Positions 51,283 to 60,865 are shown, numbered from the stretch's first letter. The stretch: 64,000 nucleotides of DNA from Winogradskyella algicola (GCF_005869935.1 NZ_SZQF01000001.1:620001-684000); one strand, 5' to 3'. The notes: generated by a model not told the origin, from the letters alone. Translations and numbers: made by a program.

Positions 51283-52623
51283 ATGAACTGGGAGCAATTA
51301 TTGTCCTTAAAACGTTTTGGTGACGAAAATAAACGGTTGAGAAAAGAACAAGACGAAACACGTGTCGGTTTTGAAGTGGATTACGATCGTATTATATTTT
51401 CTTCAGAATTTAGAAGCTTACAAGACAAGACGCAGGTTGTACCTTTATCTAAAACAGATTTTGTTCATACCAGATTAACACATAGCCTAGAAGTTAGTGT
51501 GGTTGGACGTTCTTTAGGTCGGCAAGTAGGTAGATTACTCTTAGAAAAACACCCACATCTAGAAAATATACATGGTTACAAGATTAACGATTTTGGAGCT
51601 ATAGTAGCAGCTGCGGCTTTGGCGCACGATATTGGTAATCCGCCTTTTGGTCATTCAGGTGAAAAGGCAATAGGCGCATATTTTAAGACTGGTAATGGAG
51701 CACAGTTCAAATCTAAATTAACGGATAAAGAATATCAAGATTTATGTGATTTTGAAGGTAATGCCAACGGTTTCAAAATACTAACAGAAAGTAGGGCAGG
51801 AAGGATAGGTGGTCTACGACTAAGCTATGCTACACTTGGTGCTTTTATGAAATACCCAAAGGAATCATTACCAAAAAAACCAACCAAACATATAGTTGAC
51901 AAAAAATATGGTTTTTTTCAAAGTGAAAAAGACATGTTTAAAGAGGTTGCTAAAGATTTAGGTCTAATATCACGAAGTGAAACAGACCTGAGCTATAACA
52001 GACATCCTTTAGCGTATTTGGTAGAAGCGGCTGATGATATTTGTTATACTATTATAGATTTTGAAGATGGGATAAATCTTGGGTTAATTGAAGAAGATTA
52101 TGCTCTGGAGTATTTAATAAAATTGGTAAAAGGCAGAATAATAACGAAAAATTATAATGCTCTAAAAACCACCGAAGACAGAGTCAGCTATTTGCGAGCA
52201 TTAGCAATTAGTACTTTAATCAATGAAGCAGCATCAATTTTTATGAAACATGAAGCTGATATTTTAGATGGAAAATTTGATACAGCACTTTTAGATGTGA
52301 GTCAATATAAAGCCCAGATAAAAGATATCATTGATTTAAGTATTAAAAAAGTCTACCGATCAAGAGAAGTTATAAATAAGGAGGTTGCAGGTTATGAAAT
52401 TTTAAATCAGCTGTTAAATGCTTATGGAAACTTAGCGTATAATGTATACAACGATAGTTTGTCTAACTATGATAAACTGTTGCGAAATCTTTTGCCTGAA
52501 ACGGTTGGCTTATCTAATGAATCGCTTTACAATAATCTACTTTCAGTATGTTTATTTATATCAAAATTGTCTGATACCAATGCCATGTTATTACATAAAA
52601 AACTGAAAGGGAATATCTTATAG
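51283..52623 (+). CDS. dgt: deoxyguanosinetriphosphate triphosphohydrolase
   Basis: 446 residues. It hydrolyses dGTP or other dNTPs to the nucleoside and triphosphate. HD-domain metal residues: His67 in RLTHSLEVS, His115-Asp116 in LAHDIGNPPFGHSGE, and a later Asp in AADDICYTIIDFEDG. FSSEFRSLQDKTQVVPL at 39-55 is typical for the family. It is monocistronic, divergent from the lipoprotein operon. Confidence 0.94.
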   Translation: MNWEQLLSLKRFGDENKRLRKEQDETRVGFEVDYDRIIFSSEFRSLQDKTQVVPLSKTDFVHTRLTHSLEVSVVGRSLGRQVGRLLLEKHPHLENIHGYKINDFGAIVAAAALAHDIGNPPFGHSGEKAIGAYFKTGNGAQFKSKLTDKEYQDLCDFEGNANGFKILTESRAGRIGGLRLSYATLGAFMKYPKESLPKKPTKHIVDKKYGFFQSEKDMFKEVAKDLGLISRSETDLSYNRHPLAYLVEAADDICYTIIDFEDGINLGLIEEDYALEYLIKLVKGRIITKNYNALKTTEDRVSYLRALAISTLINEAASIFMKHEADILDGKFDTALLDVSQYKAQIKDIIDLSIKKVYRSREVINKEVAGYEILNQLLNAYGNLAYNVYNDSLSNYDKLLRNLLPETVGLSNESLYNNLLSVCLFISKLSDTNAMLLHKKLKGNIL

Positions 52624-52639
52624 AACGCATTTCATCGAA

Positions 52640-52647
52640 TAAATTTG
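52640..52647 (+). promoter_or_regulatory. -7 box of small membrane protein gene
   Basis: TAAATTTG, an exact TAnnTTTG. Transcription would begin near 52654, giving a leader of about 53 bases to the ATG at 52707. Confidence 0.5.
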
Positions 52648-52706
52648 TTATTTAACGATATATTATTTTAATTTATTTCATAATTGGCCCCAAAAAAAAC
52701 CTACTT

Positions 52707-52877
52707 ATGAGAAATAATATACTCGGAGGCTTAGTCATTTTTGTAGTGGTATTGACTTGCCTATTAATGTTAGACGATATATCTAACGTCCAAGAGCAAG
52801 AAGAAAAAAAAGATACTGTACAGATTGAGCAGGTTGAAGGAAAAACAGATTTAGCTGTTGTTGAGGACAGCGAGTAG
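52707..52877 (+). CDS. 56-residue single-helix membrane protein
   Basis: ATG at 52707, stop TAG at 52875-52877. MRNNILGGLVIFVVVLTCLL is a short basic start and one membrane helix; the remaining 35 residues are acidic (VQEQEEKKD, VVEDSE). It has its own -7 box and is not a shadow of another gene over most of its length. The last 27 bases overlap the 3' end of convergent dxs. No family recognised. Confidence 0.6.
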   Translation: MRNNILGGLVIFVVVLTCLLMLDDISNVQEQEEKKDTVQIEQVEGKTDLAVVEDSE

Positions 52878-54626
52878 TTGTTCTACTTTCTTTTTAATTG
52901 AAGCAGAATCCAGCTGTTGTAATTGTTGTAATTGCAACACAGAGCCATGGTCAATAAATTTATCTTCAATTCCTAAAACTTCAATGTGATGTTTGTAACT
53001 GTGTGCATTTGCAAAAGCTAAAATAGTACTTCCAAAACCACCTACTACGCTACCATCTTCTATGGTAACAATAGTTTTGTGTGTCCTGAAAATTTGATGC
53101 AACAACCTTTCATCTAGAGGTTTTACAAATTGCAGGTCATAATGTGATACATCTAAATCTACAATACTATCTTCAACATGTTTTGCCATAGTGCCAATAG
53201 ATAATATGGCTACATCTTTTCCCTTTTTGAGGCATTCGCCCTTGCCAATTTCAATGATTTTATAAGGTTGTTTCCATTCTAAAAGATGACCTCTACCACG
53301 TGGATAGCGTATGGCAATTGGAAAATCAATTCCTAACTGAACAGTGTACATTATGTTTCGTAAAGCAATGGCATCTCTTGGTGCAAAAATCACCAAATTA
53401 GGGATGCAATTTAGATAAGCTAAGTCAAAAACACCATGATGTGTTGCTCCGTCTTCACCTACTAAGCCTGCTCTGTCCAAACAAAACACTACAGGTAAAT
53501 TTTGCAACGCTACATCATGTATAATCTGGTCGTAAGCACGTTGCAAAAAGGTAGAATAGATATTACAAAACGGAATTAACCCTTGTGTTGCCATACCAGC
53601 AGCCAGAGTTACGGCATGTTGCTCGGCAATACCTACATCAAAAGCACGATTAGGAAACACTTCCATCATGTATTTTAAAGAACTCCCAGTTGGCATGGCT
53701 GGTGTAATGCCAATAATGTTTTCGTTGCTTCTTGCCAATTCTACAATGGTTTCGCCAAAAACATCTTGATATTTTGGAGGCTCAATAGTGCTAGATTTAG
53801 CAATAAGTTCACCAGTTTTTGCATCAAATTTACCAGGTGCATGGTATTTAACTTGGTCTTTCTCAGCTTGTTTTAAGCCTTTACCTTTGGTGGTAATTAC
53901 GTGCAAAAACTTTGGGCCTTTTACGGTCTTTAATCGTTCTAATTCAGAAATTAACAACGGTAAGTCATGGCCATCAATAGGGCCAGAATAATTAAAATTT
54001 AAGGCTTCAAAAATATTATCTTGTTTTTGAGTGCCCTTTTTTACATTGGTTAAGTACTGTTTTAGTGCACCAACACTTGGGTCTATGCCAATGGCATTGT
54101 CATTGAGAATGACTAACAGATTAGCATCTGTAACTCCAGCATGATTAAGACCTTCAAAAGCCATTCCGCTCGCGATAGAAGCATCACCAATAACCGAAAT
54201 ATGATGCTTATTTTTACCTTTAAGTTGTGATGCAATAGCCATACCTAAAGCAGCAGAAATTGAAGTTGAAGAGTGTCCAACTCCAAAGGTATCATAATCA
54301 CTTTCACTTCGTTTTGGAAAACCGCTAATACCATTAAGTTGTCTGTTGGTTTCAAAACGATTTTTTCTTCCAGTTAAAATTTTATGACCATAGGCTTGGT
54401 GGCCAACATCCCAAATTAATAAATCTTCAGGTGTGTTAAAGGTGTAATGTAGTGCAATAGTCAATTCTATAACACCTAAACTGGCACCAAGATGGCCTTC
54501 TTTTGTAGCCACAACGTTGATGATAAACTCACGTAATTCTTTAGCTACTTGAGGTAAATCTTTAGCTTTGAGTCGACGTAAGTCTTCAGGTAAGTTGATA
54601 TGTTTTAAAAGTGAATTTTGCACCAA
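52851..54626 (-). CDS. dxs: 1-deoxy-D-xylulose-5-phosphate synthase
   Basis: 591 residues, a little shorter than enterobacterial Dxs. It joins pyruvate and glyceraldehyde 3-phosphate, the first step of the MEP isoprenoid pathway. DVGHQAYGHKILTGR and GDASIASGMAFEGLNHAG hold the thiamine-diphosphate/Mg site; DVGIAEQHAVTLAAGMA holds the catalytic Glu. No ATG is available: the frame starts with TTG-GTG, 18 bases after the stop of the TonB-domain gene. TATTTTTGC lies directly before the TTG, so a second, leaderless start of transcription is possible. Confidence 0.95.
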   Translation of the reverse strand: MVQNSLLKHINLPEDLRRLKAKDLPQVAKELREFIINVVATKEGHLGASLGVIELTIALHYTFNTPEDLLIWDVGHQAYGHKILTGRKNRFETNRQLNGISGFPKRSESDYDTFGVGHSSTSISAALGMAIASQLKGKNKHHISVIGDASIASGMAFEGLNHAGVTDANLLVILNDNAIGIDPSVGALKQYLTNVKKGTQKQDNIFEALNFNYSGPIDGHDLPLLISELERLKTVKGPKFLHVITTKGKGLKQAEKDQVKYHAPGKFDAKTGELIAKSSTIEPPKYQDVFGETIVELARSNENIIGITPAMPTGSSLKYMMEVFPNRAFDVGIAEQHAVTLAAGMATQGLIPFCNIYSTFLQRAYDQIIHDVALQNLPVVFCLDRAGLVGEDGATHHGVFDLAYLNCIPNLVIFAPRDAIALRNIMYTVQLGIDFPIAIRYPRGRGHLLEWKQPYKIIEIGKGECLKKGKDVAILSIGTMAKHVEDSIVDLDVSHYDLQFVKPLDERLLHQIFRTHKTIVTIEDGSVVGGFGSTILAFANAHSYKHHIEVLGIEDKFIDHGSVLQLQQLQQLDSASIKKKVEQLLAVLNNS

Positions 54627-54644
54627 GCAAAAATACGAGTTTTT

Positions 54645-55664
54645 CTAGTCATCAATTACAAAAGTTATAGGCAGATTATAGACTACAGAAATTGCCTTGC
54701 CCCTTTGCTTACCAGGCTTAAATTTTGGAAATAAATTTACAACGCGTTTGGCTTCTGCTTCAAAAAGAGGATGAGAAGCTCTTACTTTTATATTTTCTAC
54801 TTCTCCTATTTCGTTTATGGTGAACTGAGTGAATATTCTTTGTTTACCATGGAGATCAAGAAAACTTTGAGGAGTCTTAAAGTTTTCCTTTACGATTTCT
54901 TGTATGCGATTTGAGAAGTAAACTTTCTTTTCTTTAGTGGTTAACTGTTTAGGAGTTTCTGAGAATTCTGGAGGTTGATTAACAACAATAAAACCAACAA
55001 TTGTGTCGTCTATTTCTTCCTCTACCATAATGTCTCCCATAATTATAGGCTCTACAATGCTATCTTTTTTTGTTGGTAAAGTACATTCCTTAGGCTTTTT
55101 GATATTTAACGAATCTAAACCATCACTATTAGTTGTATGAATTGCAACTTCACCAGTTTCAACAATAACCAAACCCAGAAGATCTGGCTTTGGTATAGTT
55201 CGGGTTTTTTTCGGTGACTGTATAACTATTGAATCATCTTTTTTTATCAATTCTTTTTTAGGTTCATCAATAATAGAATCTTTAACTTTTGTCTTAGTCT
55301 CAACAACTTTTATGCTTTCAATTTTCTTTTTTTGTCCATTTTCATCTTCACAACTAAACAATGTCATTCCCATAGAAATTAAAAGCGCCAACAGAAACAA
55401 ACGATGAAAACTCTGGTTTTGATGAATGATGGCTTCAGGGATTCTTAAGTTGATACTATCAAGTTGACTTTGTTTTATATGGCCGCAAATGCGTTGATCT
55501 TTGTTGTTGTGTAAGTAATGTTGAATAGCATCAGGACTCATTTTTGTGAAATCCACAACGGTTTTAGTACACGATTTACAAAATCGACCTTTTTCGTTTG
55601 GTGTCATTTTAGACCAGTCTTCATGGCATGGTTTTGGGATGGAAATAGAATAGTGAGTACTCAT
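54645..55664 (-). CDS. TonB C-terminal-domain protein with N-terminal Cys-motif
   Basis: 339 residues. Residues 1-65 are soluble and hold CHEDW, FCKSCTKTVVDFTKM and CGHI, a possible zinc site facing the cytoplasm. One membrane helix lies near 88-103 (LFLLALLISMGMTLF). A Lys/Glu/Pro-rich linker follows, then the TonB C-terminal domain (FTQFTINEIGEVENIKVRASHPLFEAEAKRVVNLFPKFKPG). TonB proteins transfer energy to outer-membrane receptors. The N-terminal metal-site-like region is not in classical TonB. It is upstream of dxs by 18 bases. Confidence 0.85.
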   Translation of the reverse strand: MSTHYSISIPKPCHEDWSKMTPNEKGRFCKSCTKTVVDFTKMSPDAIQHYLHNNKDQRICGHIKQSQLDSINLRIPEAIIHQNQSFHRLFLLALLISMGMTLFSCEDENGQKKKIESIKVVETKTKVKDSIIDEPKKELIKKDDSIVIQSPKKTRTIPKPDLLGLVIVETGEVAIHTTNSDGLDSLNIKKPKECTLPTKKDSIVEPIIMGDIMVEEEIDDTIVGFIVVNQPPEFSETPKQLTTKEKKVYFSNRIQEIVKENFKTPQSFLDLHGKQRIFTQFTINEIGEVENIKVRASHPLFEAEAKRVVNLFPKFKPGKQRGKAISVVYNLPITFVIDD

Positions 55665-55744
55665 AATTAATAGCTTTCTGTTATTTCATCAAAATTCTTG
55701 CCGTAATAGAATTTAATGATTTTTGAAATCGTATTTTTACAATA

Positions 55745-56194
55745 ATGATAAAGCCATTTGACGATACATATTACATGAAAAAAGCCCTTCAGGAAGCTGA
55801 GGTTGCTTTTGAAAAAGGTGAAATTCCTGTTGGTGCAGTTATTGTAGTAGAAGACAGAATTATAGCCAGAACACATAATCTTACTGAGCTACTAAACGAT
55901 GTTACAGCACACGCAGAGATGCAGGCTATTACTTCTGCGGCCAATTTTTTAGGTGGAAAATATTTGACTAAGTGCACACTCTATGTAACCTTAGAACCAT
56001 GCCAAATGTGTGCTGGTGCCTTGTATTGGAGCCAGATTGCAAAAATAGTTTACGGAGCTTCAGACGAGCAGCGTGGTTTTATAGCTATGGGAACCAAATT
56101 GCATCCTAAAACTAAGGTTGTTAGTGGTGTTTTAGCAGAAGAAGCTTCAGAATTAATGAAACGTTTTTTTATTGAAAAGCGTAATTTGAATTAA
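55745..56194 (+). CDS. tadA: tRNA-specific adenosine deaminase
   Basis: 149 residues. It converts A34 to inosine in tRNA-Arg(ACG). HAEMQAI with His56 and catalytic Glu58 and EPCQMCAGAL with Cys86 and Cys89 form the zinc site. ALQEAEVAFEKGEIPVGAVIV and YGASDEQRGF are TadA marks. It is divergent from the TonB-domain gene, with 80 bases between; a PrcB-like gene follows after 11 bases. Confidence 0.94.
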   Translation: MIKPFDDTYYMKKALQEAEVAFEKGEIPVGAVIVVEDRIIARTHNLTELLNDVTAHAEMQAITSAANFLGGKYLTKCTLYVTLEPCQMCAGALYWSQIAKIVYGASDEQRGFIAMGTKLHPKTKVVSGVLAEEASELMKRFFIEKRNLN

Positions 56195-56205
56195 CACACA
56201 TATTT

Positions 56206-56658
56206 ATGCATAAGTTACTAGGAATTGTAGTTTTACTGTTTGCCTTAAACTGTAAATCAGCAGAAAATAAAGCAAAAATGACACAAGAAAATATTATTCT
56301 TATTGGAAAAGGTAACCTGCATGGTTCTGGTGCTGAAGGTATAGAGCAACAGAATTTAATAGTTACCTCTTCAGAAGAATGGCAGAATTTGCTTAATAGA
56401 ATAAACTCAGTTAATAAGGTCTCCAATAGTTTTTCTGAAACTGATATTGATTTTTCAAAATATACTGTGCTTGCAGTATTTGATGAGGTTAAAAATTCAG
56501 GAGGTCACAGCTTAAATCTCGTTGTTGAAGAAACTAAGGACAAAATTTTAATAGAGGTATTACGAAAATCACCAGATGGCATAGCAACTTCAGTTATGAC
56601 GCAACCTTATTATATTGTAAAAATTCCTAAACCTAGTTTACCAATAGATTTTAAATAA
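56206..56658 (+). CDS. lipoprotein with PrcB C-terminal-like domain
   Basis: 150 residues. The signal peptide ends LFALNC, a lipobox-like site with Cys16. The mature part has SGAEGIEQQNLIVTSSEEWQNLLNRI and, near 100, KNSGGHSLNLVVEE, which are features of the PrcB_C domain (named for a protease complex subunit of Treponema). The domain is small and beta-rich; its action is unclear. It follows tadA by 11 bases. Confidence 0.75.
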   Translation: MHKLLGIVVLLFALNCKSAENKAKMTQENIILIGKGNLHGSGAEGIEQQNLIVTSSEEWQNLLNRINSVNKVSNSFSETDIDFSKYTVLAVFDEVKNSGGHSLNLVVEETKDKILIEVLRKSPDGIATSVMTQPYYIVKIPKPSLPIDFK

Positions 56659-56659
56659 A

Positions 56660-56690
56660 AAAACGCCCAACCAAAGGTTGAGCGTTGCAC
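56660..56690 (-). terminator. minus-strand terminator of cold-shock gene
   Basis: On the minus strand AACGCTCAACC pairs with GGTTGGGCGTT (one G-T pair), followed by seven T residues. Confidence 0.78.
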
Positions 56691-56709
56691 TAAAAATAAA
56701 GTATATCTC

Positions 56710-56901
56710 TTAAAGGATGCTTACGTTTGCAGCAACCATTCCTTTTCTGCCTTCTTCTTCTGTGTACTCTACATTGTCACCTTCGCGTAACTCTACGCCA
56801 TTAAGGTTTGATACGTGAACGAAGATGTCTTTTCCTGTTTCTTCGTTTGTAATGAATCCAAATCCTTTTGAATCATTGAAAAATTTAACTGTTCCAGTCA
56901 T
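56710..56901 (-). CDS. cold-shock domain protein
   Basis: 63 residues from [18 protein letters not shown] longer frame exists upstream but crosses the promoter. RNP1 (KGFGFI) and RNP2 (DIFVHV) nucleic-acid-binding motifs are intact. It is an RNA chaperone of the CspA family. The leader is only about 17 bases, so it lacks the long cold-responsive leader known from cspA in enterobacteria. Confidence 0.95.
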   Translation of the reverse strand: MTGTVKFFNDSKGFGFITNEETGKDIFVHVSNLNGVELREGDNVEYTEEEGRKGMVAANVSIL

Positions 56902-56924
56902 TATAAAAAAATAAAAATTAAAGT

Positions 56925-56933
56925 GCAAAGGTA
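56925..56933 (-). promoter_or_regulatory. -7 box of cold-shock gene
   Basis: Minus-strand TACCTTTGC, an exact TAnnTTTGC, 24 bases before the ATG at 56901. Confidence 0.6.
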
Positions 56934-57000
56934 AGGTATTAACCAACACGCAAGGTTAATAAATTGTTTTATTTTAAAATATTGAATATAAACAACTTAC

Positions 57001-57246
57001 TTAGTACTTGTTTTCTTTTTGGTTTTCGCGCATTTTATCAAGGTTTTCCTTGGTTAACATGTAGTCCTTAACGTCTTTTCCTTTCCATCTGTAGTAAGAA
57101 AATAATGGAAAAACAACCAAGAATAAACCTAATACACCAAAGCCTACCAGTTTTTGAGAATAGTCTACATCTAATATCAATCCACAAACAATGCTGCATA
57201 AAGATGCAAGAAAAGCAATAAGGGTCATAATATGAATTGGCTTCAT
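57001..57246 (-). CDS. small two-helix membrane protein downstream of ClC
   Basis: 81 residues. Helices at 8-25 (TLIAFLASLCSIVCGLIL) and 33-50 (LVGFGVLGLFLVVFPLF). A cytoplasmic tail is charged (YYRWKGKDVKDYMLTKENL). No family recognised. It starts 11 bases after the ClC stop, so it is on the same transcript. Confidence 0.75.
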   Translation of the reverse strand: MKPIHIMTLIAFLASLCSIVCGLILDVDYSQKLVGFGVLGLFLVVFPLFSYYRWKGKDVKDYMLTKENLDKMRENQKENKY

Positions 57247-57257
57247 TAATATAAATT

Positions 57258-59039
57258 CTAAGATGTAAAATTAATCAATTCGCGACGATAAGCTGTTAAA
57301 AGCTTAGATTTTGACACAAAACCGTAGTATTTATTATCTCTAATTACAGGTAAATTCCAGGCTTTTGAGCGTTGGAATTTGTTCATCACCTTTTCCATAG
57401 AGTCCTCTTCATAATATATGATTTCGGGCGGTTTTTGCATAAAGGTTTCAACCGTAGTTGAGTTATAGAGAGTTTGGTCAAACATTACCGATCTTATATT
57501 GTCTAGTAAAATGATGCCGATAAAGTTCTTTTCGTCATCAGTAACAGGAAACAAATTTCGGTTGGATTTAGAAACTCCATTTTTCAACATTTCTCCCAGT
57601 GTCATGTCTGGGTGTAATTCAACAAAATTTTGTTCTATCACCGAATCGAGTTTCATTAGGGTAAGAACACTTTTATCTTTATTTTGAGTAAGAAGCGCTC
57701 CTTTTTCCAATAATTCTTTGGTGTAGATTGTATGATCTAAGCCATTTTTATTAATGATAAAAGACATAGATGCTGTAATCATTAAAGGTACAAAGAGTTG
57801 ATAGCCACCAGTAATTTCGGCAATTAAGAAAATGGCAGTTAATGGCGCGTGTAACACACCAGCAATAAGACCAGCCATGCCAATTAATGTGAAATTAGCT
57901 TCAGAGACATTAAAACCTAAACCACAGTTATTAATGACTTTGGCAACCACATTTCCTAAGGCACTTCCCATTACTAAGGTTGGAATTATAATTCCACCAG
58001 TTCCACCTGCAGCAAACGTTGTGGTCATGGCAATGGCTTTGAAAATGGTAATGCCAAATAAGAGTCCGATAACAATCCAGATGTTATCTAAATGAGAATC
58101 AAAAGGTGTGTTGCCTAAAGCTTCAATATCGTTGCCAATTAAAAGGTTGTTAATGAATCCAAAACCTTCACCATAGAGTGGTGGAATAAAAAATAGCATA
58201 ATACCAATAGCCAAACCACCAACAATTAATTTCTGTCTAGCGGATTTAAACCGATTAAATATTGACGTAACTCCGAAGTAAATTTTTGAAAAATAGATAG
58301 AAGCAACTCCAGTTCCTATTCCTAAAAGGATGTAAAATAGTGTATCCTTAATTACAAATTTATCTGAAACGCTAAACTCAAATAATACACTATCTCCCAG
58401 AAAAAAGTAGGATGTAATTACAGAAGATACTGAAGCCATCAACAAGGGTAAAAGTGAAGCGAATGTTAGATCTAAACTAAAGACTTCAATAGCAAATATA
58501 ATTGCGGCAATTGGCGATTTAAAAATAGAAGCAATTGCACCTGCTGCTGCACAGGCAATTAATAAACTTCTGGTTTTTCTATCGATATGCAATAGTCTGC
58601 TAAAGTTAGAACTTAATGCAGAAGCCGAAGCAATAGCTGGTCCTAACAATCCTACCGAACCACCAAAACCTACAGTTAACGGAGCTGTGATTAAAGGGTA
58701 GTATATCTTTTTCTTATTTATAATGCCATCTCTTTTAGATAAGGCAAAGAGGATGGAAGGAATCGCATGTTCGCTCGGTTGTTTTGAAATGTATTTTACA
58801 AACAAGTAAACCAAAAACAAACCAACAATTGGTAAAATAAAATAGATGCTATTTTCTGAAAGTATAATACCTTTTTCAAAAATAGCTTCAATAGCAAATG
58901 TGATGTTTTTAATAAAAACTGAAATCAATCCAGCTAATAAACCAATGATGAGACTTAGTAAAAAAATAAAGTTCTTTTCGGAGACATGTTTGTATCTCCA
59001 AATGAGTAATCGCTTTAAAAAGATGGACTTCGTTGGCAT
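57258..59039 (-). CDS. ClC family chloride channel with CBS domains
   Basis: 593 residues. About ten to twelve membrane helices to residue 440, then two CBS domains (MKLDSVIEQNFVELHPDMTLGEML; ETFMQKPPEIIYYEEDSMEKVMNKFQ). FKSPIAAIIFAIEV and TFAAGGTGGIIIPTLVMGSALG are ClC marks. The usual GxEGP selectivity/gating motif is GLLGP here (130-134), so Leu132 replaces the gating Glu, and the GSGIP motif is only SEHAIP. This suggests a channel rather than a proton-coupled exchanger, though other acidic residues may substitute. Confidence 0.9.
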   Translation of the reverse strand: MPTKSIFLKRLLIWRYKHVSEKNFIFLLSLIIGLLAGLISVFIKNITFAIEAIFEKGIILSENSIYFILPIVGLFLVYLFVKYISKQPSEHAIPSILFALSKRDGIINKKKIYYPLITAPLTVGFGGSVGLLGPAIASASALSSNFSRLLHIDRKTRSLLIACAAAGAIASIFKSPIAAIIFAIEVFSLDLTFASLLPLLMASVSSVITSYFFLGDSVLFEFSVSDKFVIKDTLFYILLGIGTGVASIYFSKIYFGVTSIFNRFKSARQKLIVGGLAIGIMLFFIPPLYGEGFGFINNLLIGNDIEALGNTPFDSHLDNIWIVIGLLFGITIFKAIAMTTTFAAGGTGGIIIPTLVMGSALGNVVAKVINNCGLGFNVSEANFTLIGMAGLIAGVLHAPLTAIFLIAEITGGYQLFVPLMITASMSFIINKNGLDHTIYTKELLEKGALLTQNKDKSVLTLMKLDSVIEQNFVELHPDMTLGEMLKNGVSKSNRNLFPVTDDEKNFIGIILLDNIRSVMFDQTLYNSTTVETFMQKPPEIIYYEEDSMEKVMNKFQRSKAWNLPVIRDNKYYGFVSKSKLLTAYRRELINFTS

Positions 59040-59051
59040 AGTTTAAAGCTA

Positions 59052-59079
59052 ACAAAAAATCCTGCAAGAAGCAGGATTT
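59052..59079 (-). terminator. terminator of aspS
   Basis: AAATCCTGC pairs with GCAGGATTT around a 5-base loop; a T-run follows on the minus strand, before the ClC start. Confidence 0.82.
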
Positions 59080-59084
59080 AGTAG

Positions 59085-60839
59085 TTATGATTTTAAATTC
59101 AATTTTAAATTGAGTTCCTGCAGTTGTTCGTTATCAATTGGTGCGGGTGCGTCTATCATTACATCTCTACCAGAGTTGTTTTTTGGGAAGGCAATAAAAT
59201 CCCTAATCGTTTCTTGTCCACCTAAAATAGCAACAAGTCTATCAAGACCAAAAGCAATACCACCATGTGGAGGTGCACCATACTCAAAAGCATCCATTAA
59301 GAAACCAAATTGAGATCTGGCTTCTTCCTCAGAGAATCCTAAGTGTTTTAGCATAATTGCTTGTGTTGCTTTATCGTGAATACGAATAGAACCACCACCA
59401 ATTTCGTTACCATTTAATACTAAATCGTAAGCATTAGCCTTTACTTCACCTGGTTTAGAATCTAATAATTCTAATTGTCCTGGTTTTGGAGACGTAAATG
59501 GATGGTGCATCGCGTGGTAACGCTCAGTATCTTCATCCCATTCTAAAAGTGGGAAATCCATAACCCAAAGTGGAGCAAATTCATCTGACTTACGTAAGCC
59601 AAGACGTTCTGCCAACTCCATACGCAAAGCACTTAATTGTGCTCTCACTTTATTGGTGTTTCCTGAAAGTACACAGATTAAGTCGCCTGCTTTAGCGCCA
59701 GTAACTTCTGCCCATTTTGCTAAATCGTCTTGATTGTAGAATTTATCTACTGAAGATTTAAAAGTACCATCTTCGTTGCAACGGCAATAAACCATACCTA
59801 AAGCACCAACTTGCGGACGTTTTACCCAATCAATAAGTTTGTCTATTTCTTTTCTGGTGTATGCATTTCCGCCTGGTACTGCGATACCAACTACCAATTC
59901 AGCAGAATTAAATATGTTAAAATCTTTGTGCTGTGCTACGTCGTTTAATTCGCCAAACTGCATTCCGAATCTAATGTCTGGTTTGTCGTTTCCGTATAAA
60001 CGCATTGCATCATCGTATAGCATTCTTGGGAATTTATCAACCTCAACTCCGTTGATTTCTTTAAGTAAATGACGTGTTAATCCTTCAAACGTATTTAAAA
60101 TATCTTCTTGTTCTACAAACGCCATTTCACAGTCTATTTGTGTAAACTCTGGCTGACGGTCTGCTCTGAGATCCTCATCTCTAAAACATTTTACAATCTG
60201 AAAATATTTGTCCATGCCACCAACCATAAGCAGCTGCTTAAAGGTTTGTGGAGATTGTGGTAAAGCGTAAAACTGACCTTCGTTCATACGAGAAGGTACC
60301 ACAAAATCACGAGCGCCTTCAGGTGTAGATTTTATTAAATATGGTGTTTCAACTTCAATGAAGCCTTCAGCTGAAAGATAGTTACGTGTAGCTTGAGCTA
60401 CTTTATGTCTAAAAACTAAACTGTTTTTTACAGGATTACGACGAATATCTAAGTAACGATATTTCATCCGTAAATCATCCCCACCATCAGTTTCATCTTC
60501 GATAGTAAATGGTGGTGTTTTTGAACCGTTAAGCACATTTAATTCTGAAACCAAAATCTCAACGTCACCTGTAGGGATATTAGGGTTTTTAGAGGTGCGC
60601 TCTTGTACTTTTCCTTTGACCTGGATTACAAATTCACGTCCTAATTTTTGAGCCGTTTCCATAAGGGCTTTAGGGCTTTGATCTTCATCAAAGTAAAGCT
60701 GTGTTATGCCATAACGGTCTCTGAGATCTACATAGATCATAAAACCTTTATCCCTAACTCCTTGTACCCAACCTGCTAGTGTAACTTCTGTATTGTTGTG
60801 AGTGGCTCTTAATTCTCCACAGTTATGACTTCTGTACAT
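59085..60839 (-). CDS. aspS: aspartate--tRNA ligase
   Basis: 584 residues from the ATG at 60839 ([14 protein letters not shown]), the usual AspS start; a TTG two codons upstream is in frame. N-terminal OB-fold anticodon domain, class II motif 2 ([19 protein letters not shown]), the bacterial GAD insertion domain near 280-420, and motif 3 ([14 protein letters not shown]). Its length is that of the bacterial type. An exact -7 box lies 18 bases before the start. Confidence 0.97.
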   Translation of the reverse strand: MYRSHNCGELRATHNNTEVTLAGWVQGVRDKGFMIYVDLRDRYGITQLYFDEDQSPKALMETAQKLGREFVIQVKGKVQERTSKNPNIPTGDVEILVSELNVLNGSKTPPFTIEDETDGGDDLRMKYRYLDIRRNPVKNSLVFRHKVAQATRNYLSAEGFIEVETPYLIKSTPEGARDFVVPSRMNEGQFYALPQSPQTFKQLLMVGGMDKYFQIVKCFRDEDLRADRQPEFTQIDCEMAFVEQEDILNTFEGLTRHLLKEINGVEVDKFPRMLYDDAMRLYGNDKPDIRFGMQFGELNDVAQHKDFNIFNSAELVVGIAVPGGNAYTRKEIDKLIDWVKRPQVGALGMVYCRCNEDGTFKSSVDKFYNQDDLAKWAEVTGAKAGDLICVLSGNTNKVRAQLSALRMELAERLGLRKSDEFAPLWVMDFPLLEWDEDTERYHAMHHPFTSPKPGQLELLDSKPGEVKANAYDLVLNGNEIGGGSIRIHDKATQAIMLKHLGFSEEEARSQFGFLMDAFEYGAPPHGGIAFGLDRLVAILGGQETIRDFIAFPKNNSGRDVMIDAPAPIDNEQLQELNLKLNLKS

Positions 60840-60856
60840 ATTCAAAAATTAATCCT

Positions 60857-60865
60857 GCAAATTTA
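60857..60865 (-). promoter_or_regulatory. -7 box of aspS
   Basis: Minus-strand TAAATTTGC, an exact TAnnTTTGC. It gives a leader of about 12 bases to the ATG at 60839. Confidence 0.55.
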
